DNA of 64,000 nt. Origin: Tubiluchus corallicola (Eukaryota > Priapulida > Priapulimorpha > Priapulimorphida > Tubiluchidae). Below, piece by piece: positions 37,895 through 49,185 of the stretch. The stretch spans positions 456,007 through 520,006 of the forward strand of contig JAQGDQ010000138.1 of NCBI GenBank assembly GCA_030141605.1, given 5' to 3'. The notes beneath the pieces were generated by a model. That model was not told the DNA's origin, did no database searches, and saw nothing but the letters and a program-made list of their open reading frames with translations. Both the position numbers and the translations under genes were made by a program. The first letter of the stretch is position 1. Every line of letters begins with the position of its first letter.

Positions 37895-39060
37895 CCGTGA
37901 TGACGAAAATGCTCTACCGAGTAATGAGGAGCCCCATGAAAGTTTGAAAGAGTAGTCCTCTTGGGTATGTCTGGCTGACTGAAGATATATCATTTTCATT
38001 CCCTGTGTTAACTGTAAATGTACGACACTTGAGTTCGTGGATGAATATACCGAAAGTAATTTCTAAAGTAAATTGCCCATAGCATTTATGAGTGAGTCTT
38101 CTAGAGCCCCACGAGAAACTCTGGACTGGCGGAAAAGAGTAGCTGAGTCAAATATTGTTTCAAGTCAACGTATGGATAAAAAAGCCTGTAATGTTGATTA
38201 TTAATAATTGCCAATTCGTCAACTGTTTAGTGCCGTAATCTTGCAGCTATTTCTTCCAGAGTCATAAATCTTGTTATGTCTAGCCGATCTAGATAGTATA
38301 TAGCAGAAATCGCTTGTGGGTTGCGATCTATAAAAGTTTGCAAAACTACTGCAACGGCTAAAAACATACAATTTCCATCCCCCTCTACTGTGATTCTTAA
38401 ATAATCTAAATTTCTTAAAAACTCGTCGAGACTACGTGGGCCTCCTGTACTTACAGCTGTAGTTTCACTTGTCTACAGATTGGTATTGTTACTTTGGAAG
38501 TGTACGATGTTTTTAAGAAGACACCACAGGGCGTTAGATATTCTTGTATGCGCAGTGGTACACTTTCGCAATCTCTTTATTTGACATGTGAATCCGAAAC
38601 TACCACTGGAATAAAATTTTCTGGCAGTGAAAAGTCAAAGTTTAGTGGTAGCTCTGGGAATGGTAAACAGATTTCATGAGGCATGGTTGTTGCATATGTG
38701 GCGAAAAGCCAATTTGATGCAAATTTTGATCTCGTGGTGCAAGCGCTTTTTCAGGCATTGTAATCTCAGAGGGTTTTTTGGGATTGTTATGTGAGAACAT
38801 AATATTGGCTATACGTGCTAGCGCATAGTCTTTCTCATAAATTAGGTTTTCTTGGAATATCTGTTCAATTTTTTATAAAGAACTTCATTCTTAATTGTTC
38901 CTGCTCTCCTTGGTATACCGGGCGGACATGCTTTCATAACATGATTAGCTAGGTTGTGCAAACGTAATTTAACAACCGATATTATGAGTGGAGTGAAATC
39001 TTCTTGCAGAGATCGGACTTGTTTGTCAAATCATGCAGAGCGCGAAATATGCCTCTTCAC
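37895..39060 (-). pseudogene. decayed OTU-type cysteine protease gene
   Basis: Minus-strand conceptual translation shows the OTU catalytic box GDGNCMFLAVA (about 38355-38390). About 400 bases further on, in a shifted frame, is an APHYSVEHF block that fits the OTU catalytic His-Tyr. OTU domains are deubiquitinase-like cysteine proteases, found in cellular proteins and in some viruses and transposons. Upstream (39060-38680) is a second conserved-looking stretch, including VVKLRLHNLANHVMKACPPG and EKDYALARIANIMFSHNN, which I do not recognise. At least three frame changes and several stops interrupt it. The surroundings are transposon-rich, so origin from a mobile element is likely but unproved. 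Confidence 0.6.
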
Positions 39061-40084
39061 CGTATTAAGTAAAGGAAAGCTGTTTAAAATAATGATTTAA
39101 GATTAAACCATTAATTAAATTACTATATTAATAAAGATTAAATCCTTGACGATGCAAGATTAAATTATCGTCTTGACTAGAAGGCCAGTTAGGAATAGCA
39201 TATCACGTGATGATCAGCTGACGTTCGACCGGCTTAGGCTTAGTAACCTTTATGCGCAGAAGCTGAGGGTGCATTAGATAGTTAGACAAAAGGAATTTGA
39301 GGCCCGCACCTCGGGCAGATTAGCAGCTGTCTTGAAGACGGAGGGCTGGAATTGCTATCCTCTTATGTTTACCGTATTTGTGCTTGATGTCTAATAAACG
39401 TGCAGTTTACTAAACAAAGTCTTGACAGTTTACCATGCCCATCGTGGCTGTTCCACACGCAATCTTCACGAGCCACAGCCACCAACACAATAAACTGCAA
39501 GCAGCTACAACCACTATCATAAACAGACTTTATTTCATCAGAAACAGCTATTATTTTATTGTAGTGTACATGGTGTAACAGGGTCACGTCTTCTTAGTAC
39601 GATGCTGAGTTCTCGTAAATACCATTTGCGTCATCCATGCTTTTTCGGAATACTGTGAGATTTTCAATAATTTTTGACTATATACAGGCTTGTGTACATA
39701 TTCTTTCTTTTCATTCGTTTCCCGTTATAAATACTCTGATGAAGTTTATGGAAAAAATAAACGAATGCTCAGCATGTTTTTACGTCGCAGAAATATGTTT
39801 TAGCACTAACATAGAACAATGGCTAACACAAGTGATTTAGCATTTGTTTTATCATGGTTATAAAAGTACATTTATCATGACCAGAAAGCGAGGAATTCTG
39901 CTTTATGATTTAAAATAATAGTTATACATGTCTGTCTTCATTTAGCATTGTAAAGAGTGAACCGAACGGGTTGTGACTGAGGGTGTTATCTTGACATCTA
40001 ATTTTTTTCGCCACCTTAAACGTGTGGTCCGCTGACATGTGTAAATGTTTCTCTTAAAGCAGCGCTGAAGGCATTTTTGATGTT
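39061..40084. other. unassigned, possible retroelement remnant
   Basis: A GC-richer stretch (about 39180-39400) with a TAATAAA-type signal near 39391 looks LTR-like or transposon-derived, but no second copy is present to prove an LTR. No gene is recognised. Confidence 0.3.
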
Positions 40085-41010
40085 AAGCTTAAATCAAAGC
40101 TTCCTTTGCCCGCTTATGCTGTGGAATTTCGCAACGCAACTCACTGTCATTGACAACAAAAGTAGTGAAGTTGAAATCAGATTTCATCAAAACTTTTGGC
40201 ACATTGTGTACAACCGTGCGTGCTTCATTTATTGTTGCAGCTGATCTGAGACAGCCTTCAACGTAGAACGACTTCACGATGGAATCCATTCGTTCAAACA
40301 TGACGGCACATCGCAGAGCATATGTAGAACTGGCTGCACACCAGCCACTAATCAAATGTGAAGTCATACGACAATGCAATATGCAGCCATTCTTATACCA
40401 CAAGAAACGAAATGTATCTCTGTCTTTGAGTGGTATACATACTTGGTTATTGCATAGGGATGTTGTCTGAAACGAAGAAGAACATGTTTATTAATGAGAT
40501 CTGGACCTTGCATGCATCGCTCATTGAAAGAGCTTCCATGATATTTGCTGGCGCAGTTGAATGCAACCCTAAGCTTGTCTGATTTCTTGTCCATTACAAC
40601 CATGATGAGGCAAATACCATATTCTTTCTGCACTGAAAATGTCTTCTGCATGGGCAAGCTCTGTGTAACCGTTACCATTCTTAAGGAGCTTGGTAATCTC
40701 GTTATCATACTACTGGAAAAGCTTCCTCTTATCCAGTCTCTTAATGAGTGACTCTAGACATGCCTTTACTACTACAAACATATTCGGAAGCGGTCCACTG
40801 CTATCCTTCCATGGAATGGGAATCTCAAAGTGGCTACCCACCATATGGCATTCAAGACTGAAATGCTACTTACCAAGACGGCAGCTAATGGCGATAAACC
40901 CATCGACCATCTATCCGCCGGTGTGCCGCAATGCTACCACCTACTTGGGTGTAATAACTTCCAGGCCTATTAGGCCAAGGTTATGTTATTATCGAGTGTT
41001 TGTCACATGA
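40085..41010 (-). mobile_element. fossil BEL/Pao LTR-retrotransposon polymerase fragment
   Basis: The minus strand shows, in family order, the segment before RT (HFEIPIPWKD, then a KRLDKRKLFQ block and ITKLLKNGY). Next is the RT start region (DKLRVAFNCASKYHGSSFN, then MQGPDLINK and LLRFRQHP). Last is the late RT region (FYVEGCLRSA followed by EARTVVHNV). YVEG sits where the catalytic Y-x-D-D box is expected, so the active site is lost. The middle of RT is deleted or scrambled, and there is a frame change between 40364 and 40403. No gag, protease, integrase or LTRs are found nearby. BEL/Pao elements are restricted to animals, which supports the metazoan assignment. Confidence 0.85.
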
Positions 41011-41035
41011 TTTGCAAAGACCATCGTTTAGGAGG
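40955..41035. repeat. dispersed repeat, copy 1
   Basis: The stretch starting CTTCCAGGCCTATTAGGCCA resembles 49125-49185 (CTTCCAGGACCTAGTAGGCC), including the following TTATCGAGTGTT / TTGTCGGGTGTT and CACATG / CGCATG blocks. It is probably a short dispersed element end. Confidence 0.5.
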
Positions 41036-41879
41036 TGTGGCTTCCCAAGTTTGGTCATGTCGACACCTGGTATGTATGTATATATTTATAGGGAAATATA
41101 GTTTTTTTATGCTAATCTGGCTTCTTTGAGGTTCCATGAAACGGCAACGGGTTCAGGTTTCGACAAAACGGAGCTGGCTGTTGATTGCCAATGCATAGCA
41201 GTTTACTTGTTTTTTTTTCGTTTGGATAGCTAGCGCTTGTTGTAGGAGTAATGGCTTCTCAAAAATGGGCATTATTGGCGATTTTCGGGTCATAACTCAC
41301 GCGGGTCAAAGGGCAATGACCCGAAATTATGATGTCGGATGGTCTTCTGCCCTGGCTACATGAAACGAAATTTGGTCAAGCAGCCTCGTCTAGTTCTTGA
41401 TTTATTGCAATTAGATCCGTATGTCGGAAACTAAGTATCATAGAGTAATACTAACGTTTCATGGCGAATCGAATCACGTATTGCACACCTCTGTATGTTT
41501 ATAGTAAAGAATGTCGATTTTTCCCTATATGTTAAGTATGGTATCGGTATTCGTCCAGAAAAACAGCGTGGCAGTACTGTGGCGTTGAAGACCGTGTGGC
41601 ACATCGTTGGATAGAGAATTGATCAATACGGTGCGCCATTTTGGTAGGTGTTCAGCATTGAGTTACACACGGGCTTTGTAACATAGGTGAGTATCCTAGT
41701 TACAATTAAAAAATTTCCTGTTAACAGTTTAATGAACAATACTATGTATTGCACTGTTTCTAATATCTACTGGCAAAAGATAGACTGGCAAAATGATAGA
41801 CTGGCGAAATGTAATACTTATTGCGTTATTTCTAATATCAAATTGCGAAAATTAGACTGGCGAAATGACATACAATCGC
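41036..41879. other. repeat-like spacer before the minisatellite
   Basis: No gene is seen. At 41764-41865 a short motif (AGACTGGCGAAATG and variants) recurs. It resembles the GGCGAAC motif array at 50255-50520. Confidence 0.45.
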
Positions 41880-42577
41880 TTGGTTGTATCCGAGTTTACT
41901 GTTTACATTTACATCAACAGAGATGGGTTATATCCGAGATTTGTGTTTACGTTTACCACAAGATTCAACAAGGATTGGTTATATCCGAGTTTGGTGTTTG
42001 CATTTAACACAGGATTCAATAAGATTGGTTATATCCGAAAATGGTGTCAACATTTACCACAGGATTCAATAACGATTCGTTATATCCGAGAATGGTGTCA
42101 ACATGTACCACAGGATTCAATAAAGATTCGTTATATCCGAGAATGGTGTCAACATTTAACACAGGCTTCAATAAAGATTGGTTATATCCGAGTTTGGTGT
42201 TTGCATTTAACACAGGATTCAATAAAGATTGGTTATATCCGAGGATGGTGTCAACATTTAACACAGGATTCAATAAAGGTTGGTTATATCCGAGTTTGGT
42301 GTATGCATTTACTACAGGATTCAATAAAGATTTGTTATCTCCGAGAATGGTGTCAACATTTAACACAGGATTCAATAAAGATTGGTTATATCCGAGAATG
42401 GTGTCAACATTTACCACAGGATTCAATAAAGATTCGTTATATCCGAGGATGGTGTCAACATTTAACACAGGATTCAATAAAGATTGGTTATATCCGGGTG
42501 TGGTGTCAACATTTAACACAGGATTAAATAAAGATTGGTTATATCCGAGAATGGTGTCAACATTCAATACAGATTGA
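41880..42577. repeat. 51-bp minisatellite (about 13 units)
   Basis: Units begin TTATATCCGAGAATGGTGTC and carry CACAGGATTCAATAAAGATT, with period 51. As 51 is divisible by three and the unit lacks stops in several frames, long frames stay open on both strands: about 220 and 178 codons on +, 183 on -. They encode 17-residue repeats. Two unit types alternate irregularly (GTGTCAACATTTA versus GTGTTTGCATTTA). The first two units are diverged. No start context, splice context or unique flanking coding sequence supports a gene. Confidence 0.95.
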
Positions 42578-44876
42578 TGCCATTCATGTTCGGCTATTTG
42601 CGTTTATTATTCATATTTATAATTTGTTTTATTGTATTTTCCTAGATTTTGGTTTAAATCTGACTTCTGAGAGATTTCAGTTACCCGTGTAACAATGTAC
42701 ATTTTGTTAAACATGCAACTGATTCGCTTTTTCATTGATGGGGGAATTTAAAAATGCACTGCATTAAAGATGAATAGTTACTATTTAGATATTTTTTTGT
42801 TTTTCTGTATCTGTTCTTGTTTCTTTCACTTGATGGTAATGCACGGTGGGACAGTGAATCTTTTCTGTTTCTTCTTTTTCTCTCCCCCCTCCCCGCCCAA
42901 TGGAAATAAAAGCAATGGAAAACGACATCTGCAAGTTTTGTTATTTCGCATAATCACTGACAACGGTTAGGTCTTTTAAATAAATAATGTAAATTATCTT
43001 AACAACGCTTTTAGTCTATTTTCCTTTAGCAAACGTTTCTGCCATTGTATTACACTGTCATTGACGTACTTTCTTTTAGTTATTTCTACGCTTCCTAACC
43101 TTGCTGTGAAGTCAAGTGTTCACTGTTCTTGGTTTTATTTATATCCTTATTGATATTTTGTCAATAGAATGATTTTACTGTTGTATCACGTAAAAAGCAG
43201 AGAGTAGCAGAAATTTGTAGTTTCTGCATCATTTTTATTGCGTGATTCGATGGCCTGACGAAAACTGCAGTGAGCAATTGAATGTTTGCTACGGTGGAAA
43301 CTTGGCTAGAGGAAATGCAGCCATGATTGCTGAAGCTACCAAACTATAAGCAAAAGGAATTATACTAAATTCCCACAATGCCACTGCTTTATGTGAACTA
43401 CGTTAAGTGATATGTTGCATGCCAGCTTTCATTAGAAATGAAAATAGACAATGATTGAAAATTCGTGTATACCCAAATGAGATAACATGCTATTATGGCA
43501 CAGTGTGTTAATCTAACATTAGAAGTATAAATTGAAGCACTTATTTTATTACTTAGCTTGGCATGCTAGCATTAAATGGATGCTGGCAAGAGGGATAAAA
43601 TATCATAAACAGAATAGCACCGTTGTGCAGACAACAAGACATGGCTCCGAAACGTTGCTTGCTTTGATTTCATCTGTTAATTTAAGCAAAAGAGTGTCTA
43701 ACTGTGGACAGCGAATCCTGTGAGCTGATGTACTTTAACTGTTGTTTAATTGATTGATCGCCAAATGATCAATCGATTGGGTATTTAATCACTTGCTACC
43801 GGAAATTAAGTATTTAGCTAGATGGTCGCCTTCAGTTGCAAATTCGCAGTGAATCAGCTTGTTCGTTCAATTTTGACATTCATTTCTTCTGAGAAAGCAG
43901 AAATCACCAAGTACAAAGGAAAATGAACATACAACAGCAACATGTTTTATCCAATTAGGCAACGTAGCATCATGAAACAACCTAGCAATATTTGGTGAGC
44001 TACCTAAACCACACAAAAAGTACGGAAATCAGTCACGTAAATTTCTGTGGCGCCCTCTGCTCTTGAGAAATGCGTTATTATGCGTCATAAGGTTTCATTA
44101 ATAAGAAACAGGGCAGGATTGAGAATTTGTGTAAAGCTGAATGAGATCATTGATTATAGTGGGATTTTGAGAAGTGCAATGGGCATTTCATTTCACGTAA
44201 TCCCTGGAGAAATGTAATACCCGTATAGTATGGTTGTTAAATAGCAATCACGGATATAATATTGAAATCGTGATAGGCTAGACGATTGGAGTTGACAGGG
44301 TGACTGAATCTGTGCCATTCGGCGTGCAGAAATGTTAGCTTGCAGGCAGATCCATTTGTTTTACTATTTATGTTTAATTTTGTATTATAACTTTGGTGTA
44401 TTATAAAATGGTGCTCAACTCATTATGATGGCATAAACAAGCATCTTTGTATAGACTGCAGGATATGGCTTCAGTGGTGTTGTCACATGTTAGGCAAAGT
44501 ACATTGATGAGGCAGCCAAGCGGGAACTGAGACAATTTTTACCTCTAATCGCAAGAGTTTATTTATATGTTAGAACTGACTGGATGATCACCTTTAATCA
44601 CTTTCTTATATTTCTTGAGAGTTTTTACCTGGTAGGCAACCGAACTGATAGCCTATTAGTTACTCTGTCGTTTCCTTCTTTCTGACTCAGTGAAAGCAAT
44701 TACAACAATTGATAGTCGGTTATGGTCAGTTGTTATCTGCCAACTTGACTTGATCGAAATATAGCTACTCTAAACGACATTCACTTAATTCTGCACACCT
44801 TCAATCAAAAAAGTATTTTGCCCCATTTGGACGTGCCTTACCTTGAATATATAGAAAGCATCAACTGCAAAAGAAA
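42578..44876. other. intergenic upstream of GPCR, nothing recognised
   Basis: AT-rich, with no repeat family or exon identified. TATATAG at about 44848, some 30 bp before the GPCR start codon, could be a TATA-like element or simply 5' UTR. Confidence 0.5.
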
Positions 44877-45875
44877 ATGAATAACACAACAGTGACAGTC
44901 GATGATTTTCCGCAGTTCGTCGTAGGAGTCTTGGGTTTTGAGGCAGTCGCTGTGATTGTGGCCAATGGAGTGGTCATTTTTGTCATTTACAAATCAATAA
45001 ATCTGAGAAGTGTGACATATTTCTTCATCGCAAACCTGTCCACGGCTGATGCTTTCTTTGGCACTACTGTACTGTTTCAGGTCTTTGTTTATCAACTGCG
45101 CCTGCAGAACACTTGGCACTGGTGCAAGATCACAGCGGCACTGATTATGATCGGCAACCAAGTCGCAATTTACTCCTACTTCTTTCTTTCTATCGAGAGG
45201 TATCTCGCTGTGTTTTATCCACTTAGGCATGGGGTCATTATGACAACCAGAATCATCTGGTGTTTCATCGTTGCTGGTTGGATGGTGGGTTTTGTTTTTG
45301 CCATACTTACAAGTGTGACGTACGATGAGGCATCGCTCAGGAGACATTGCTTGACGTTGGGTGGAGCAATGGCAACCTGGTGGTGGACTGTGCTCATGTT
45401 TATCAACTTCTTAGTATTCATTTTTGTGGTTTTTCTCTATTTATGTATAGCCAAGGAAACAATGCGCCACCTTAGAAGAATTCACACGCCACGTGTTAAT
45501 ATAAAATTAAATGTGATAAGCCCTTTTAAAAGCCATGAAACCACATCAATAATGACTCGCAAGCAACAGTCAGCAAATGTGCAACAAGAAAATAACAACT
45601 TCATGAAGAGTACGCTCAGGATGATGAAGACGTTGCTTCTCGTTCTGGGAATTTTCTTTGTCCTGTGGCTGCCATGGGTAGTCTGTGTACTAGTGGTTGC
45701 CTTTTGTCCATCATCAGTTTGTGTGAACATGAAGCCGGATAGTTATGTATTTCTGTATGTGGGCTCTGTCGGACTAAGTAACTGTTTTTTTAATGTGTTC
45801 ATCTATGCTGCCCGAATCAAGGAATTTAGAAATGCCATCAAGAAGACATTCTGCTGCTTCTCTGAAACTGCATAG
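44877..45875 (+). CDS. rhodopsin-like (class A) G protein-coupled receptor, single exon
   Basis: Plasma-membrane seven-helix receptor, 332 residues, intronless. Helices lie at about 14-38, 47-71, 83-109, 125-147, 168-192, 250-275 and 288-311. Conserved positions: N30 (1.50), D58 (2.50) and the disulphide pair C83/C158. ERY at 107-109 replaces DRY, W135 is 4.50, and LWLP at 263-266 stands where CWxP is usual. N305-VFIY replaces NPxxY. The short N-terminus has an NNTT glycosylation site, and CC at 326-327 is a likely palmitoylation site. A short N-terminus without peptide-receptor features and the PLRH after ERY suggest an amine/adenosine/lipid-type relative, but the ligand cannot be named. The start is chosen as the only Met before helix 1. 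It appears intact. Confidence 0.93.
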   Translation: MNNTTVTVDDFPQFVVGVLGFEAVAVIVANGVVIFVIYKSINLRSVTYFFIANLSTADAFFGTTVLFQVFVYQLRLQNTWHWCKITAALIMIGNQVAIYSYFFLSIERYLAVFYPLRHGVIMTTRIIWCFIVAGWMVGFVFAILTSVTYDEASLRRHCLTLGGAMATWWWTVLMFINFLVFIFVVFLYLCIAKETMRHLRRIHTPRVNIKLNVISPFKSHETTSIMTRKQQSANVQQENNNFMKSTLRMMKTLLLVLGIFFVLWLPWVVCVLVVAFCPSSVCVNMKPDSYVFLYVGSVGLSNCFFNVFIYAARIKEFRNAIKKTFCCFSETA

Positions 45876-46909
45876 CTGTCTTAAGCGACTTTACATTATC
45901 AAGGCTTTACTAATTTTAATTAAAAAATCGGATTTTAAACCCTTTTTGTGCAATGTTGGTCTACGTTCACCAGATGAAGTGGCGAAGCAAAAATAGGCCC
46001 CTTGACATGCAGCTGAACAAGAAAAGTGCCTTCAGGAATTAAAGAAAAAGTGCGACATAGACATTGGTACAGAATGTTTGAGAGTCACCCTAAACAGAAT
46101 CTTTTCAATTATGAAATGTGCTCCACAATTACCAAATAGGCCAGTTATTGCTTATAATTCACAGAAAATAACTCTGTGTACTAATTAATGGGGATATATA
46201 ATAGGAAACTGGACAACTCGTTAAGGCAAGAAAGTGGATTTGTAACGTGAGAACGATTAGGTTGCGAATCATGTTGGTCTTTACATATAAGCAGCAGTGA
46301 GTGATCACTGCGTGTGATTGGCTACTAAAGTTAAGCAATACCAAATCTGACAACTGATTCGTTGTGAGACCGCTTAAGAATTTCACTCTTGGATAGTTTT
46401 TTCTGTGATTCCGAACTATTTCATTCGTTTCTCGGTGTTTAGAGCATGTGTACAATGTGACTGTGACATCTCTGCCAGGTATTTCACCTGAGAGGGTTAT
46501 TTTGATAATGAACTAAGATCTGGTCTTGCCATAAAGCGCTTGTAAAAATTTTGCGAAGGAGCATAATTTATTGGGCAAGTTTAGACCCCAAGATATTCAC
46601 AAATCTGTATAGTTCGCAAAGCCATGGTGTTTTCATTTTTTATAATTATTAGTAATTAAGCTTTACTTCAAATCCTATGAAAATCAATTGAATTTGACGT
46701 AATTATATGTAGCAAATGATACAACGCAAATTACTTTGAGAAAGCAATATCATTCAAAAGAAAAACTTGAAATTGTAGCAAGAAAATTTCAACACGATAT
46801 TAAAAAATAAAGAAGATTGACCCTTTAAACATGAAGTGACCCTTGAAGTGATTCTGATTTCTGATTGTCATTAGTTAAAGCATGTTAGATTACTGAAGGA
46901 CAGCAGAAA
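45876..46909. other. 3' region of GPCR and spacer
   Basis: Presumed 3' UTR, then AT-rich spacer. An AATAAA occurs near 46806; no other gene is recognised. Confidence 0.5.
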
Positions 46910-47074
46910 GAGAAAGATCGAAAGAGAGAGTGAGAGGGGCGAGGAGAGAAAGAACGAAAAGGCAGAGAGAGAAAGTCAGCAAGGGATAGAGAAAGAGGGG
47001 GAGAGAGAGGAGGGAGAGAGAAAGACAGAGTGGGAGGGGGAAAAAGAGAGCGAGAAAGAGAGGATGAGAGCGAG

Positions 47075-47124
<50 letters not shown>

Positions 47125-47260
47125 AGAGAGACGGACTGAAGAAAGGCGAGACGAAGAGAGAGAGGAGAGAGAAAGGGGAAGAGATAAAGAAAGTGGGGAA
47201 GACAAAGAGGGAGGGAGAGAAAGAGAGGAAAAGATGGGATAGGAAGGGAGGGAGGCAAAA
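46910..47260. repeat. GA-rich purine tract
   Basis: About 350 bp of almost pure purine on +, with a core of perfect GA repeats around 47080-47115. Overlapping Ser/Leu-rich or Arg/Glu-rich frames on both strands are artefacts. It could form triplex DNA. Confidence 0.95.
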
Positions 47261-47439
47261 ACGGAGAAGCAAACAGAAAAAGGGAAATCGAAGGCGTTAT
47301 CCTACTAAAATAGCAGATTTAGCCTTTTTAATCCTTAACCGTAATTTTTTTGTTAAAGAATCTTTCTGGGAAATGTAACGAGTTTTTTTAGGAAAAATAT
47401 TCTGGCTTATAATTTAAAAGTGCAGTGCAATAAGAAACG

Positions 47440-47960
47440 CAAAATTATCAATTTGTACGATATGCAGTACATGTACATTCGTCATCTTCCCACAAGTTTA
47501 TCATCCTTTGAAACATACCATAACATGATGAATTTCGTATATCATTTGACAATTTATTCCACAAAATTGCAGCAGAATATAGAAAAGAGTTTAAACCGTA
47601 TTTAGTAGATTTGATCCGTCGTACCTTTTCAATTTTATCATATCGGAAAGAGTATTCGATTTTTTAACTGCTGCAAGGTCAAATAAGAAGCTGTGTCCTT
47701 TTTGTTTAGAATTTTAAATGTTTCTAATGCTAATGTTCTTATGCGTTTTAGTAATCTTCTAATTCGTTTAAGGACGTTTGTTTGTTTTTATGTTTTATGC
47801 AAATATGTGAGATAATGTTATCGAATTTTAATAGATCATCTACAGTGAGCACCAAGATTTTCATTTGATTTTCGCATTTGATTTTATTTGTATCAATGTC
47901 GAAGTCTAGATTTAGTTTTTTTGACTTGTTTCCAATGGCAATGGCATGAATGTTTTTTGG
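47440..47960 (-). mobile_element. decayed LINE 3' end, minus strand
   Basis: Minus-strand translation gives AIGNKSKKLNLDFDIDTNKI, then a DDLLKFDNIISHICIK block, then RIRTLALETFKILNKKDT. After a frame change comes KYGLNSFLYSAAILWNKLSN and a W..DECTC tail. This is the post-RT to C-terminus order of CR1/L2-like non-LTR elements. An internal deletion has removed the part between the second and third blocks. Not functional. Confidence 0.75.
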
Positions 47961-48870
47961 ATAGCTTTCATGCCAGTTTATTATTTTGGACGTTAAAGTT
48001 AGATTCTAACGTTGGTCTATGGCTTGTGGCGTATTCTGTGCTGCATGATAGGGGATGTGTGCTTATTTGGAATTTCATGATGTTCCACTTTTTAACGCCA
48101 AGTAAGTGAAGTACCGATAAAAACTACACTTGGATAAGGTTTATTACTTTTCGTCTCATTTCAAAATCTTATGCTTTTGACTTTGTTACGTTGGATGTTT
48201 ACAAAATTGATATCGAGCTTTTTGCCGTAACCTTATCATATGTTATAGTCCGGGACCAGGAACCCGTGACAAAATAATCTCCTCATCGGGATCATGACTT
48301 TCAACCACATACTGCATATCGTAGATATGACTGTGGCATTCCACAAATGGCTACCCGTTTGTCATGGGAGCGGCATTTATCAGCCAGTTTCCAAAGAAAA
48401 ACCATTAAGTAAGATAAAAGGAATGGATGGAAGAGTGCAATGTAATAGTTTATAAAAAAGGCCATCACGTAGATCAGTCCTGTTATAAAAAATTCTGCAT
48501 GCCAATTATGATTGTATCATTTGGAACAATGCCGCCAGAGAATCACCCCTTAATGTCTGACCATAACTTAATGGCTGGATAATATTGGACAAGTGGCTTC
48601 ATCCAAAATGGTTCGAAGGTTCCACCGGCCTTTGATTGCATATTAGATAAAACTGTAAGTGTTCGTAATGCAAGTGTTAATTCCACTGGTATTACTGCTA
48701 ATGACAACGATGACAACAACGACGACGACGATCACGACGGTGATGATGTCATTGATGACGATGATTATAGTGATATCGCTGATGATGGTGCTGGGGTGGC
48801 ATTTAACCTCAGTTAAAGTCAACTGTAGTGAAAAGCTGTTATTTCTGTTAAATAGTTTTTTTAATAAGAT

Positions 48871-48994
48871 AGCACAGTTATCCTAATTAGATTAGATTAA
48901 TTTTTTTATTTGATAGCCAAGAGCTCCTAACCAGCACAGTTATCCTAATTAGATTAGATTATTTTTTTATTTGATAGCCAAGAGCTCCTAACCA
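48871..48994. repeat. 62-bp tandem duplication
   Basis: Two adjacent copies starting AGCACAGTTATCCTAATTAG at 48871 and 48933, nearly identical. Confidence 0.9.
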
Positions 48995-49109
48995 GAGGTC
49001 TTAACTCTGCACTATTTGGCAACAACAAAAATAAAAATTTCACAATGCCATTTCATTAGAGGATGGAGCCTCTTTCTGTTTAAGGTCTCATAAAATGCTA
49101 ATCTTTTGC

Positions 49110-49185
49110 CACTGGACGAAATGGCTTCCAGGACCTAGTAGGCCAGGAGCAGGTAATTGTCGGGTGTTGGTCGCATGTCTATAAA
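49110..49185. repeat. dispersed repeat, copy 2
   Basis: Partner of 40955-41035, in the same orientation, with several matching blocks over about 75 bp. Confidence 0.5.

Noticed and set aside
39180-39420. LTR of the BEL/Pao element
   Set aside because: Has a polyA-like signal and GC-rich character, but no second copy, no clear TG...CA borders and the wrong apparent orientation.
41865-42567. 220-codon (+) and 183-codon (-) repeat-protein frames
   Set aside because: The 51-bp minisatellite unit is stop-free in several frames at once; no start, splice or flanking coding support.
46885-47378. Ser/Leu-rich (minus) and Arg/Glu-rich (plus) frames over 100 codons
   Set aside because: Purine-tract artefacts open on both strands.
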